A DNA stretch of 64,000 nucleotides, from the NCBI RefSeq assembly GCF_900108085.1, contig NZ_FNVR01000018.1, positions 26,864 to 90,863 on the forward strand, read 5' to 3'. Shown here in pieces: positions 26,318 to 34,921 of the stretch. A program made the translations under genes and the position numbers. The stretch comes from Algoriphagus boritolerans DSM 17298 = JCM 18970. GTDB lineage: Bacteria > Bacteroidota > Bacteroidia > Cytophagales > Cyclobacteriaceae. The notes below the pieces were generated by a model, which was not told the DNA's origin, did not search any database, and was given only the letters and a program-made list of their open reading frames with translations. Numbering within the stretch: position 1 is the stretch's first letter; each line of letters starts with the position of its first letter.

Positions 26318-26542
26318 ATGACAGCACTATTTATCCAAAATATGGGAGGGGGAGTTTTGATTCTTTTCATGCTTCTTTCCATCGCCTATTTTATCCTGTG
26401 GGTTTATTGCCTCATCGATGCGATTCGGTCCAATTTCAAGGACCCCAACATGAAATTGATCTGGATTATCATTTTATTATTCGCACACGGATTGGGTCCG
26501 ATCGCCTATTTGATTTTGGCCAAAGACTCTAAAACAAACTAG
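26318..26542 (+). CDS. Small PLDc_N-type membrane protein (second of three)
   Basis: 74 residues, two hydrophobic helices: AYFILWVYCLIDAIRSNF then MKLIWIIILLFAHGLGPIAYLIL. It has the same D-x-hydrophobic...KLIWxI...GPIAYL layout as its upstream neighbour, with low identity. It starts 21 bases after it, so one transcript. Function unknown. Confidence 0.82.
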   Translation: MTALFIQNMGGGVLILFMLLSIAYFILWVYCLIDAIRSNFKDPNMKLIWIIILLFAHGLGPIAYLILAKDSKTN

Positions 26543-26545
26543 CCC

Positions 26546-26713
26546 ATGTGGAAATTTCTCGGAATTATCGTTTACGCGTATACGATTTACGATGTCGTGA
26601 CCAGCAAGTTTGCCAATTCTAATGATCGGCTGATCTGGATTTTGATCGTACTTCTCGTGCCTCTGTTGGGTACAGTGCTGTGGTTTGTGATTGGGAGGAA
26701 TAAGAGGCTTTAG
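26546..26713 (+). CDS. Very small PLDc_N-type membrane protein (third of three)
   Basis: 55 residues, easily missed because of its size. It starts 3 bases after the second gene's stop. Sequence pattern: IIVYAYTIYDVVTSKF, then DRLIWILIVLLVPLLGTVLW and a basic tail GRNKRL. The D...DRLIWILIVLLVPLLGT signature is the most complete PLDc_N match of the three. Intact start and stop; two helices. It may assemble with its neighbours; that is inference. Confidence 0.78.
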   Translation: MWKFLGIIVYAYTIYDVVTSKFANSNDRLIWILIVLLVPLLGTVLWFVIGRNKRL

Positions 26714-26820
26714 TCGACAGAATCCTTTTAGGTAAATTGATTTTCCAGATCGGATTAAATTTGAATATATTTTCGAGATTAAATTGCTACTGGAATTCGT
26801 TCCGCTGAAATAAAAGAAAT

Positions 26821-26985
26821 ATGGTAACGGTAATAAAAAAAGGATCGGATACAAAAGAGATAGAAAAGGCTCTTTCAAAGGTTAAAAGCAAAAAAAGCTT
26901 TGATGCTCAAAAGTATTGTGGTGCATTAAAGATCAAACAGGACCCACTTGTCATTCAAAGAGGAATGAGAAATGAATGGGAATAA
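26821..26985 (+). CDS. Probable antitoxin of a VapBC-like pair
   Basis: 54 residues, Lys-rich: MVTVIKKGSDTKEIEKALSK, then KSKKSFDAQKYCGALKIKQD and a short acidic end NEWE. It overlaps the PIN-domain gene by 14 bases, the usual antitoxin-first order of type II systems. I do not see a clear AbrB, Phd or ribbon-helix-helix motif. The C-terminal 'FDAQKYCG.LK...DPL..QR..RNEWE' may be the toxin-binding part. Role inferred from position; reading frame clear. Confidence 0.72.
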   Translation: MVTVIKKGSDTKEIEKALSKVKSKKSFDAQKYCGALKIKQDPLVIQRGMRNEWE

Positions 26986-27346
26986 TATACTTCTAGACAC
27001 CAATATAATTCTTTATCTATTGTCTGGAGACCAGACAGTTGCTGATTTCTTAAACAAGAATCACGTGTATATCTCCTTTGTAACTGAGTTGGAATTATTG
27101 GGATTTGTAGGAATAAAATCTGATGAAAAATTGATCATCGAAGGGTTATTGGCTGATTGTACTATAATCGATATCAATTCAGAAATTAAAAAGGGTGTAA
27201 TTGAATTAAGAAAATCGCATAAAATCAAATTACCAGACGCCATTATTGCAGCAACTGCCTTGAGTTTGAACATTCCTTTTATGACTTCGGATAAACAGCT
27301 GAAGAAACTCAAAGAATTGAATATCCTATTTTATGAGAAAGAGTAA
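26972..27346 (+). CDS. PIN-domain ribonuclease toxin (VapC family)
   Basis: 124 residues. The four acidic PIN residues are in place: Asp in LLDTNIILYLLSGD (Asp9), Glu in VTELELLGFVG, Asp in LPDAIIAATALSL and Asp in MTSDKQLKKL. VapC toxins are Mg-dependent RNases, often against tRNA or rRNA. The gene overlaps its candidate antitoxin. Local sequence is clearly more AT-rich than the neighbours, suggesting acquisition by transfer. It ends 5 bases before the stop of the convergent epimerase gene. Confidence 0.93.
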   Translation: MNGNNILLDTNIILYLLSGDQTVADFLNKNHVYISFVTELELLGFVGIKSDEKLIIEGLLADCTIIDINSEIKKGVIELRKSHKIKLPDAIIAATALSLNIPFMTSDKQLKKLKELNILFYEKE

Positions 27347-27351
27347 AGTTA

Positions 27352-28245
27352 TTAGCTTCTAAAAATATCCTTCAGCGCAGCTGAAAGCTCATAAAACTCA
27401 AACTGAAATCCCGCCTTTTGGATTTTTTGGCAGGAAACACGATTTCCACCCAATACCATCGCCGCCATTTCTCCCAAAACAAGTTTCAAAGCAAATCCCG
27501 GTACTCCGATTCCGATATACGTTTTTCCTTTGGCATTGGCAGCCTCTTGGGTGAGTTGCTGATTGGTAGCAGGATTGGGACTGACCGCATTGTAGACTCC
27601 TTGGAGGGTGGTTTTCTCCAATGCAAAAACAAACATTCTGGCCAGATCTTCGATGTGAATCCAGCTCATCCACTGATCCCCCGAGCCCAGAGGTGCTGCC
27701 ACGGGTGGCTTTAGCATTTCTCCCAAAGCTCCACCCTCGGCATCCAGCACAATCCCGATGCGAAGTAAGACAGTACGGATATTCAGGCTTTCCATTTTTT
27801 TTACTTCATTTTCCCAGGCTTTTACCACCTCGGCAAGGAAATCAGTTCCTGCGGGACTGTTTTCGTCCACTAGAGAAGTCCCGGTGTTGAATCCATAATA
27901 ACCAACCGCTGATGCAGAAATAAAGGTGTTTGGCCGGTTTTCTGCTTTTTTTAGGGCGTTGTAAAGTAATTGAGTGCTTTGGGTGCGGGATTCGAGAATC
28001 AGTTTTTTGCGCTCCGGTGTCCAGCGTTTCTCCGCCACGCCCGCTCCGGCCAGATGAATGATCGCATCCGCCCATTCGATGGCTTCAGGGTCGATCTCCT
28101 GTTTTTCGATATTCCAGATAAATGATTTTTGTCCAGATTGAGCTGATCTGCTCAGCCAGGCAACCTGATATCCCTTCTTTTCCAGAAGGGAGGTGATTTG
28201 TTGACCTATCAGTCCTGATCCGCCGGTGATTAAAATAGTTTGCAT
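27352..28245 (-). CDS. TIGR01777 family NAD(P)-dependent epimerase (YfcH-like)
   Basis: 297 residues. The extended-SDR nucleotide site ILITGGSGLIGQQI opens the protein; IHLAGAGVAEKRW, the active-site SASAVGYYG, and the family-typical GDQWMSWIHIEDLARMF and C-terminal DUF1731 (PGFALKLVLGEMAAMVLGGNRV) follow. The family is near-universal with no firm substrate. Single gene, convergent with the VapC gene. Confidence 0.94.
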   Translation of the reverse strand: MQTILITGGSGLIGQQITSLLEKKGYQVAWLSRSAQSGQKSFIWNIEKQEIDPEAIEWADAIIHLAGAGVAEKRWTPERKKLILESRTQSTQLLYNALKKAENRPNTFISASAVGYYGFNTGTSLVDENSPAGTDFLAEVVKAWENEVKKMESLNIRTVLLRIGIVLDAEGGALGEMLKPPVAAPLGSGDQWMSWIHIEDLARMFVFALEKTTLQGVYNAVSPNPATNQQLTQEAANAKGKTYIGIGVPGFALKLVLGEMAAMVLGGNRVSCQKIQKAGFQFEFYELSAALKDIFRS

Positions 28246-28395
28246 AATGAAAATTTCTAAAGTAACCTTAAAAACCCGGAATTAGTTGGCATGTACGATT
28301 TCGAGACAAACGTCCGAGCATTAAGTTTGGGTTTATTTCTTTGATTTTAACACACTTTTCTGTTTTCAGCCTTATTTTGCGCTAAATCCTTACCC

Positions 28396-29610
28396 GTGAA
28401 CGGAAAAGAATTTACGAGATACGTTGCCCTTTGGCTTGGACTGGCTACTCTGGTGGGCGCTCTCTCCGGCTCAGCTTCAGCGATTTTTCTGGTTTCGCTT
28501 GATTGGGCGACCAATTTTCGAGAAGCGAATCTATGGTTGATCGCATTTCTTCCATTGGCTGGCTTTGGCATCGGCTATGTCTATCACCATTATGGGGCCA
28601 ATTCTACAAAAGGGAATAATCTCTTGCTGGATGAACTGTACCAAAGTAAAAATCCAATTCCCTTGAGAATGACTCCCCTCGTGCTTTTTGGGACGATTTT
28701 CACGCATCTTTTCGGCGGATCAGCAGGAAGGGAAGGAACAGCAGTGCAGATGGGCGGATCATTGGCAGATCAGCTGACCAAGTGGTTTTCGCTCAATCAG
28801 GAAAATAGAAGGTTGATTATCATCTGTGGTGTTGCCGGAGGATTTGCTTCCGTTTTTGGGACTCCACTGGCTGGAGCGATTTTTTCACTGGAATGGATGT
28901 TGACCCGAAAATTTCGCTGGAAATCCATTTTTCCGGCATTTTTGTCCGCATTTGTGGCGGACTGGATCTGTGAGTTGGCTTGGGGAGTTGGGCATACACA
29001 ATATTCTATTCCGGAGATCCCGATTCACTCCCTGGCCAATTTGGCTTGGGTGATTCCGGCTGGAATCGCCTTTGGACTTTCGGCACGGCTTTTTGCCGAG
29101 ACAGGACATGGGATTTCGGCCATTTTCAAAAACATGATTTCCTATCCTCCGTTTCGGCCGGTTGCTGGAGGAATCCTAGTGGCGTTGATTGTCTTTTTCA
29201 CTGGATCTACAACCTATATCGGACTGGGTGTACCCCAGATTGTGGAGGCCTTTGAGGTTCCTTTACCTTGGTATGATTGGCTGGCAAAGACTGGATTGAC
29301 TGGTTTGACCCTGGGATCGGGATTCAAGGGTGGGGAAGTGACCCCCCTGTTTTTCACCGGTGCTACTTTGGGAAATGCACTTTCGGCATGGATTCCTTTG
29401 CCTTTGGCACTTCTGGCGGGGATGGGATTTGTCGGGGTTTTCTCAGGTGCTACGAATACACCAATGGCCTGCACCGCGATGGGAATGGAGCTTTTTGGCT
29501 ATGAATCGGGTATTTTTCTAGGCTTTGCATGTGTTATCGCCTACTTATTCAGCGGAAAGAGTAGTGTTTACAGTTCTCAGAATCTTGCGGAAAAATATCG
29601 TAAGAGTTAA
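28396..29610 (+). CDS. CLC-family anion transporter, possibly the fluoride/proton (CLC-F) type
   Basis: 404 residues, about ten hydrophobic segments, starting at GTG 28396. CLC signatures are present in altered form: where Cl- transporters have GSGIP this protein has KGNNLLLDEL; GREGP reads GREGT (GGSAGREGTAVQMGG); the third selectivity segment reads GSGFKGGEVTPLFFTG. GNN and GREGT variants are, to my knowledge, features of CLC-F fluoride/H+ antiporters, so fluoride export is a reasonable hypothesis. I looked for a fluoride riboswitch in 28246-28395 and saw none. Its last codons overlap the convergent channel gene by 4 bases. Confidence 0.85.
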   Translation: MNGKEFTRYVALWLGLATLVGALSGSASAIFLVSLDWATNFREANLWLIAFLPLAGFGIGYVYHHYGANSTKGNNLLLDELYQSKNPIPLRMTPLVLFGTIFTHLFGGSAGREGTAVQMGGSLADQLTKWFSLNQENRRLIIICGVAGGFASVFGTPLAGAIFSLEWMLTRKFRWKSIFPAFLSAFVADWICELAWGVGHTQYSIPEIPIHSLANLAWVIPAGIAFGLSARLFAETGHGISAIFKNMISYPPFRPVAGGILVALIVFFTGSTTYIGLGVPQIVEAFEVPLPWYDWLAKTGLTGLTLGSGFKGGEVTPLFFTGATLGNALSAWIPLPLALLAGMGFVGVFSGATNTPMACTAMGMELFGYESGIFLGFACVIAYLFSGKSSVYSSQNLAEKYRKS

Positions 29611-30425
29611 TCGGGGATCTTTTCTCCACATTTTCTGCAAAAATTATCTCCCTTTTCCAATTGGTCAAACCCGCAGTAGGTGCAGCTTTTTACGTCCTCA
29701 TAGTGCTCCGGTCTTTTTCTTTTTCTCCTGGCCATTTCTGAACTCACGATCCCGGTAGGTACCGCAATGATAGCATAACCCATCAACATGATCAGGGAAG
29801 CCAAAAACTGGCCGATGGGAGTCTGTGGGGTGATGTCTCCGAATCCCACTGTAGTTAAGGTTACGATGGCCCAGTACATTCCCACGGGAATACTGGTGTA
29901 GCCATGTTCGGGTCCTTCGACCACAAACATCAGTGTTCCCATGATGAGGACGATGGTCAAAACGGAGAAAAGGAAAATCTGGATTTTTGCGGCACTGGCT
30001 TTGAGTGATTGCCGTAAGAAGTCAGCCTCAGAAAGATACCTGCCGAGCTTCAGAATCCGAATTACGCGGAGTAGTCTTAAGGCCCGAATGACTGAAAGCA
30101 ATTGAGTATTGATGATGAAAAAACTGAGGTAAACGGGCAAAATCGCCAGCAAATCGACTATTCCATAAAAGCTGGTGACATATCTTAGTGTCTTGCTGGT
30201 CAGCCAGATTCTCAGGAGGTATTCTAAAGTAAAAATGAAGGTAAAGGCCAGCTCCATGATGTAAAAAATCTTGCCATACTTCAGATGAAGTTCACCCACA
30301 GAGTCTAGTATGACCGTAATTATCGAGCCAAAGATCAGCCAAAGTAATACCAAGTCAAAAGTCCTCGAGGCCTTGTCATTGGACTCAAAAACGATATGCG
30401 CAAGTTTTCTTTTCGATAAAATCAT
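29607..30425 (-). CDS. Voltage-gated K+ channel with a C-terminal zinc ribbon
   Basis: 272 residues. Six helices: S4 is Arg/Lys-rich (VIRALRLLRVIRILKLGRYL), and the pore carries the selectivity filter TLTTVGFGD. After S6 a short basic linker leads to CTYCGFDQLEKGDNFCRKCG, a four-Cys zinc-ribbon. Kv-type ion transporters of this length are common; the ribbon tail is found in a subset of Bacteroidota proteins and could be a regulatory or assembly domain. Last gene of the scpA to murF-alr run, 23 bases after murF-alr. Confidence 0.92.
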   Translation of the reverse strand: MILSKRKLAHIVFESNDKASRTFDLVLLWLIFGSIITVILDSVGELHLKYGKIFYIMELAFTFIFTLEYLLRIWLTSKTLRYVTSFYGIVDLLAILPVYLSFFIINTQLLSVIRALRLLRVIRILKLGRYLSEADFLRQSLKASAAKIQIFLFSVLTIVLIMGTLMFVVEGPEHGYTSIPVGMYWAIVTLTTVGFGDITPQTPIGQFLASLIMLMGYAIIAVPTGIVSSEMARRKRKRPEHYEDVKSCTYCGFDQLEKGDNFCRKCGEKIPD

Positions 30426-30448
30426 TGAGGAATTTAGAGAAAATTAGG

Positions 30449-32917
30449 TCAATCCAGATAATAAACCCGTTTTACCCGAGCACTGATATTGGTCAGCAAT
30501 TCATAAGGAATCGTGCCAATCTGGTCTGCAAGTTCATTTAATGAAATTTGTTCACCGTAAATCACGGCTTCATCCCCCACTTTTGCATCGATTTCACTCA
30601 CATCCACCATCGTCATGTCCATGCAGACATTTCCAATCACAGGTGCTTTTTTTCCATTGATCAGGACATATCCCTTTCCTCCTGAAAATCTGCGGTCATA
30701 TCCGTCAGCATACCCGATAGCTAAAGTGGCGATTTTGCCGCCCTGAGGTAATTGGCCTTTTCGTGAATAGCCAACGGTAGCTCCCGGGGGGAGTGTTTTC
30801 ACCTGTGAAATAGTGGTTTTCAGGGTGCTGACAGACTTTAGATTGGCATCAAATTTACCGGTGACTTCTACTCCGTAGAGTCCGATTCCCAACCGGACCA
30901 TATCCATCTGAAAGTCAGGGTACCGTACAATCCCGGCTGAGTTGAGTGCATGAATCAGGGGCCTATAATCCAGAATTGACTCGATTTCTGTTTTCATTTC
31001 AGTGAATAAGCGAAGTTGTTCCAGTGAGAAGGCTTCATGTTCCTGCTCATCAGCACCTACGAGATGCGTGTAAATGCTGGCTATTTTCAGTTCAGGAAAA
31101 TCTTTAATCAGGCTTTTCAAGGCATTCAAGTGCTGTTTTTCAAAGCCAAGTCGATGCATACCTGTGTCCAAATCTAAATGGATGGACACTTCTACCTGCT
31201 GGTTTTTGGCATAATTCCCAAGCTTTCTGAAAAACTCAGGACTGAAGACGACCGGCTCAAGCCGGTATTCCCGAAGTAGATCGAAGGATTCCTCGACTGG
31301 ATTGAGCACCATAATCGGAAGCCGGATTCCCTGCTTTCTCAGTGTCACACCCTCATCTGAAAACGCGACGGCCAAATAATCTGTCCCCATGGTTTGCAGG
31401 TGATTGGCAATCTCAGCAGCTCCTCCTCCATACGCAAATGCCTTCACCATGACCATCATTTTGGTTTGGGGCTTCAGCAGTTGCTTAAAAAAATTAAAAT
31501 TATGAGTCAGGGCATTTAGATTGATTTCCAACGTGGTGCCGTGAATGCGTTGTTGAAGTTTATTAACTATCCGCTCAAATGCAAAGGGTCTGGCTCCCGT
31601 AATCAGAATCAAGTCATTTTCAAACGTATCTGGATTAATGGATTGAAGTAGGGACTCTGTTGACGGATAGGCTTCAAACTTTCTTGGGAAAAAATCCCTC
31701 AATCGAACGACTTCATTTCCCACACCGATGATTTGGTCCAGATCATAGGAATTGATAAGTTCGGCAACTTCGGCATAGACTTTTTCAGGAAACCCCTGCT
31801 GCAGGAGATCAGATATTATCAGGATCTTTGACCGTTTTGGCCGTTGTAGACTCAGGAATTCCAATGCCACCTTCAGTCCGGCAATGTCATTGTTGTAGGT
31901 GTCATCGATGATCAGCGAATCATTTAATCCTGGCTTTAGAGTGAGTCGCATATCCACGGGTTTCAGGTGATTCAATCCTTCCTGAATTGCAGTAGCATCC
32001 TGTCCTAGAGTCAATGCAGCGATGATCACATGAGTGATGTTTTCTATCGAGGCAGAATGGGTAAACGGAACCTGAAAAGTATAGGTGCTCAGCAGCTTGT
32101 TTACGAGGATGATTTTGCTTCGCGTATCCTGATTTTTCACTGAAACCGAAAAGTCAGAGCCTGGATTTTCGGACCAGGAGATCAGTTTTTCTGCAGAGAA
32201 TGAAGCCTCAATTTCTTTGCTGACAAGAGGCTGGTCTTTGCAGTAAATCAGCAGTTTGGTTTTGGAGAAAAGCTGAAGTTTCTCCCGGATTTTTTCCCCG
32301 ATGCCAGAAAAGCCCTCCTCATGTGCGGTTCCAATATTGGTAAAGATTCCCAAATCCGGTTGGATCATTTGGGCCAGTGTTTCCATTTCACCTTTTTTGG
32401 ATATGCCCGCCTCAAGGATTGCAACCTGATGATAAGATTGAATTCCAAAAATGGAAAGAGGCACTCCAACCTGAGAGTTGTAGCTTTTTGGGCTTTTCGC
32501 AACAGTAAAGCTTTCGCTCAAAATCTGTCCCAGCCACTCTTTTACTATTGTTTTTCCGTTGCTTCCGGTGATGCCTAAGATCGGTTTTACAAACTGTCTC
32601 CGCTCAAAAGCAGCAATAGCCTGAAGCCCCTCGCGCGTGTCCTTTACTTGAATAAAAGTAGCCTTGGTGAGCAGTTCTGAATCAGATCGCCAGTCATGGT
32701 GTACCAAAAACACGCGGACACCTTCAAGGATCAACCCAGGGATGTAATCCGCGCCATCCGCTTTTGCACCACGCAGCGCAACAAACAAACTTTGTTCCGG
32801 CTGAATAATCTGCCGCGAATCGATGCTGATTTGGGCTATTGTTCCCAAAAATCCTTTGCCAAGAACTTTTCCTTTTGTGATTTCTTCGAGTTGGGCTATG
32901 GATAAAGCGGTAAGCAT
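30449..32917 (-). CDS. Bifunctional MurF ligase / alanine racemase fusion
   Basis: 822 residues. The N-terminal MurF half (about 1-455) has the ATP loop GITGSNGKT (116-124) and NDIAGLKVAL. The C-terminal alanine racemase half (about 457-822) has the PLP Lys in MVMVKAFAYGGGAAEI, the catalytic Tyr in TVGYSRKGQLP and CMDMTMVDVS. One chain therefore makes D-Ala from L-Ala and adds D-Ala-D-Ala to UDP-MurNAc-tripeptide in peptidoglycan synthesis. This fusion is established in Bacteroidota. A second, stand-alone alr at 50.3-51.4 kb is frameshifted, so this fusion is probably the active racemase. One base separates its start from the upstream flippase-like gene. Confidence 0.96.
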   Translation of the reverse strand: MLTALSIAQLEEITKGKVLGKGFLGTIAQISIDSRQIIQPEQSLFVALRGAKADGADYIPGLILEGVRVFLVHHDWRSDSELLTKATFIQVKDTREGLQAIAAFERRQFVKPILGITGSNGKTIVKEWLGQILSESFTVAKSPKSYNSQVGVPLSIFGIQSYHQVAILEAGISKKGEMETLAQMIQPDLGIFTNIGTAHEEGFSGIGEKIREKLQLFSKTKLLIYCKDQPLVSKEIEASFSAEKLISWSENPGSDFSVSVKNQDTRSKIILVNKLLSTYTFQVPFTHSASIENITHVIIAALTLGQDATAIQEGLNHLKPVDMRLTLKPGLNDSLIIDDTYNNDIAGLKVALEFLSLQRPKRSKILIISDLLQQGFPEKVYAEVAELINSYDLDQIIGVGNEVVRLRDFFPRKFEAYPSTESLLQSINPDTFENDLILITGARPFAFERIVNKLQQRIHGTTLEINLNALTHNFNFFKQLLKPQTKMMVMVKAFAYGGGAAEIANHLQTMGTDYLAVAFSDEGVTLRKQGIRLPIMVLNPVEESFDLLREYRLEPVVFSPEFFRKLGNYAKNQQVEVSIHLDLDTGMHRLGFEKQHLNALKSLIKDFPELKIASIYTHLVGADEQEHEAFSLEQLRLFTEMKTEIESILDYRPLIHALNSAGIVRYPDFQMDMVRLGIGLYGVEVTGKFDANLKSVSTLKTTISQVKTLPPGATVGYSRKGQLPQGGKIATLAIGYADGYDRRFSGGKGYVLINGKKAPVIGNVCMDMTMVDVSEIDAKVGDEAVIYGEQISLNELADQIGTIPYELLTNISARVKRVYYLD

Positions 32918-32918
32918 G

Positions 32919-33992
32919 TTATTCTTCTTCTTCTTCTTCGAGCTTTTTCTTTTTGAAAAAAACCTGACGAATCCATCTTGGAAGGAAAATAGCTCCTAAA
33001 ATCAAATAAGGATAATAGGAAAACAGACGCCAGACTATACTGGTCACAAAGGTGTAGCCACCCAAGAATTGAGCAAAGAATTGTGCATAGAAAAACTCTG
33101 CTGTCCCACTACTGCCGGGAGTAGGCGAAATCATCATCACGATCCACATAATAACCTGTCTGGCAAATACGATGATTTCCTGCTCCATGGATAAAGGTAC
33201 AAAAGCAGAGATCAAGGCATTGAGCATCAGGTAGCGAGAGGTCCAGATAAAAATGGTAGCTCCGATAATCGGGAGCCAGTATCGCATGTTTTTACCCCGT
33301 AATTCACGTGAGGCCTCTATGATCTGATTGCCATATTCTTGCGCATCGTGTTTCCATTTTCTGAGGAATTTGATGCTGAAAATCTTGATTAACACCCATT
33401 TGAATACCCTCGGTCTGTAAAAAAGTGCCGCCGCCATCACCAAACTGTAACCGGCGTAGAGACTATAACTTATCCAAAAAATAGCCTGAAGACTATTTTC
33501 CATCTGAGTTTCTAAGAGCTTGCTATCCGGGAAAATATTTCCTTTAGCAAAAAATAAGATGATCGGTGCCCCAATGACAAAGAAGAGGTTGTCCAAAATG
33601 GCCGTCACCATCACAAAGGCAATCGCCTTTCCCATTTTTATTCCTTCTTTGTTAAGAATAAACATCGCCACAGCTGTGCCTCCAACAACAGATGGGGTAA
33701 CTGCCGAGGCAAACTCCCAGAGGATGATCACATAGATCGCCCTTCCCCATGTGAGTTGTCTGTCGGTGATCTCGCGGATGCGGTAGACGTACCCAAAATC
33801 TCTAAAAAAAAGCACCAATACCGCAAAAAACAACCAAGGGATGGAAGCATCAAAAACTACTTTGAGTGACTCAGCCGTGATCGAGGGATCAAAATAAAAC
33901 ATCCCAAAAACTATCCCTAACCCGATGATGATAGGCACCCAAACTTTATTTGGGTTGAGGGTTTGAAAGATTTTTTTGTTATCCAGCTTCAT
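32919..33992 (-). CDS. UPF0104/YbhN-like (lysylphosphatidylglycerol synthase TM region) membrane protein
   Basis: 357 residues with about eight hydrophobic helices. VTPSVVGGTAVAMFIL and MMISPTPGSSGTAEFFYAQFF are the two family signature loops (substrate path in MprF flippase domains). It ends in a Lys-rich then Glu-rich tail KKKKLEEEEEE. Probable lipid or lipid-linked substrate transporter in the inner membrane; substrate unknown. Two bases separate it from scpA upstream and one base from murF-alr downstream: an operon. Confidence 0.88.
   Translation of the reverse strand: MKLDNKKIFQTLNPNKVWVPIIIGLGIVFGMFYFDPSITAESLKVVFDASIPWLFFAVLVLFFRDFGYVYRIREITDRQLTWGRAIYVIILWEFASAVTPSVVGGTAVAMFILNKEGIKMGKAIAFVMVTAILDNLFFVIGAPIILFFAKGNIFPDSKLLETQMENSLQAIFWISYSLYAGYSLVMAAALFYRPRVFKWVLIKIFSIKFLRKWKHDAQEYGNQIIEASRELRGKNMRYWLPIIGATIFIWTSRYLMLNALISAFVPLSMEQEIIVFARQVIMWIVMMISPTPGSSGTAEFFYAQFFAQFLGGYTFVTSIVWRLFSYYPYLILGAIFLPRWIRQVFFKKKKLEEEEEE
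32922..32939. repeat. (TTC)6 triplet repeat encoding a Glu6 tail
   Basis: Six TTC units on the plus strand give six GAA codons just before the stop of the UPF0104 gene. Such a triplet run can change copy number without breaking the frame. Confidence 0.9.
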
Positions 33993-33994
33993 CG

Positions 33995-34744
33995 TCAGGC
34001 TGTAGCGATTGGCTCAGGCTTCTCTACCCAAAAATTATTGTATCCTTCACCAATAATGATGGTAACCATCGAAAGTTGAAGCAGTTCGAGAATTGCTAAG
34101 AAAGTATAAATCACAAAGATTTTTTCTGGTTTGTACTGGATGAATTCATCAAAAGGTACCGGTTTTTTGAAGCTTATTTTTTCCAAAACAAAGTCTTTTT
34201 GCTGCTCAATGGTGTAAGGGTACTGAATTACAGTATGTTTGGTTTCGTCTACTCGTGAGGCAAGTCTAGCCATACATTTTTGGAACACCTTGAGCAATTT
34301 ATAAAGGTCCACATGCTGCATCTCTGCTTCAACGTCCTCATTTTTGCTAAGTTCCAAAAGTTCTTTTGCCAGATTACCTCTTTTTTCTTTTGAAAGTCGA
34401 TTTGCTTCCAGTTGGGCAAGGTCTTCTATGACAGATTTATATTTTTTATACTCCAATAAGTTTCTGATGAGTTCCTCCCGGGGATCGATTTCTTCTCCTT
34501 TTTCATTCAATTCTGGCCGTGGCAACAGCATTCTGGATTTAATTTTCATCAAGGTGGCTGCAAACAGAATAAAATCACTGGCTACCTCGATCTCCATTTT
34601 CTCCAACTGGTGAATGTAATCCAGGAAGTCATTGGTAATCTTGGAGATCGGAATATCATAAATATCGAGTTCGTCACGCTCAATGAAGAACAGCATCAGA
34701 TCGAAAGGACCTTCAAAGAGCGGTAATTTGATCTCGAAACTCAC
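33995..34744 (-). CDS. scpA: Segregation and condensation protein A (ScpA)
   Basis: 249 residues. Kleisin of the bacterial SMC-ScpAB condensin. The N-terminal helices 'FEGPFDLMLFFIERDELDIYDIPIS' region and 'ASDFILFAATLMKIKSRMLLP' are the SMC-neck-binding signature; the C-terminal winged helix (about 200-249) binds the SMC head. First gene of the run scpA, UPF0104, murF-alr, K+ channel. The scpB partner is not in the window. Confidence 0.95.
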   Translation of the reverse strand: MSFEIKLPLFEGPFDLMLFFIERDELDIYDIPISKITNDFLDYIHQLEKMEIEVASDFILFAATLMKIKSRMLLPRPELNEKGEEIDPREELIRNLLEYKKYKSVIEDLAQLEANRLSKEKRGNLAKELLELSKNEDVEAEMQHVDLYKLLKVFQKCMARLASRVDETKHTVIQYPYTIEQQKDFVLEKISFKKPVPFDEFIQYKPEKIFVIYTFLAILELLQLSMVTIIIGEGYNNFWVEKPEPIATA

Positions 34745-34921
34745 CGAATTTTAATTTTATTAGTTAATTTTACAGACTATCAGCCAAAGATATTCAATTA
34801 AGCTAAATTATACGGAGGCGAAAAGAATAAAGCAAAACGGTGTTTTTATCCTTTTTTTTGGCAGTTAAAACAAACGAATCGACTTGCTGTTATTTCTTTT
34901 AGACACCCTTTACTTCAGAAA

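Noticed and set aside
26057..27346. Reading the small membrane trio plus VapBC as one anti-phage defence island
   Set aside because: There is a 107-base gap, base composition changes at the toxin pair, and no nuclease, sensor or other defence gene is present; kept as separate observations.
28246..28395. Fluoride riboswitch before the CLC gene
   Set aside because: The conserved core and pseudoknot words of the crcB motif are not visible.
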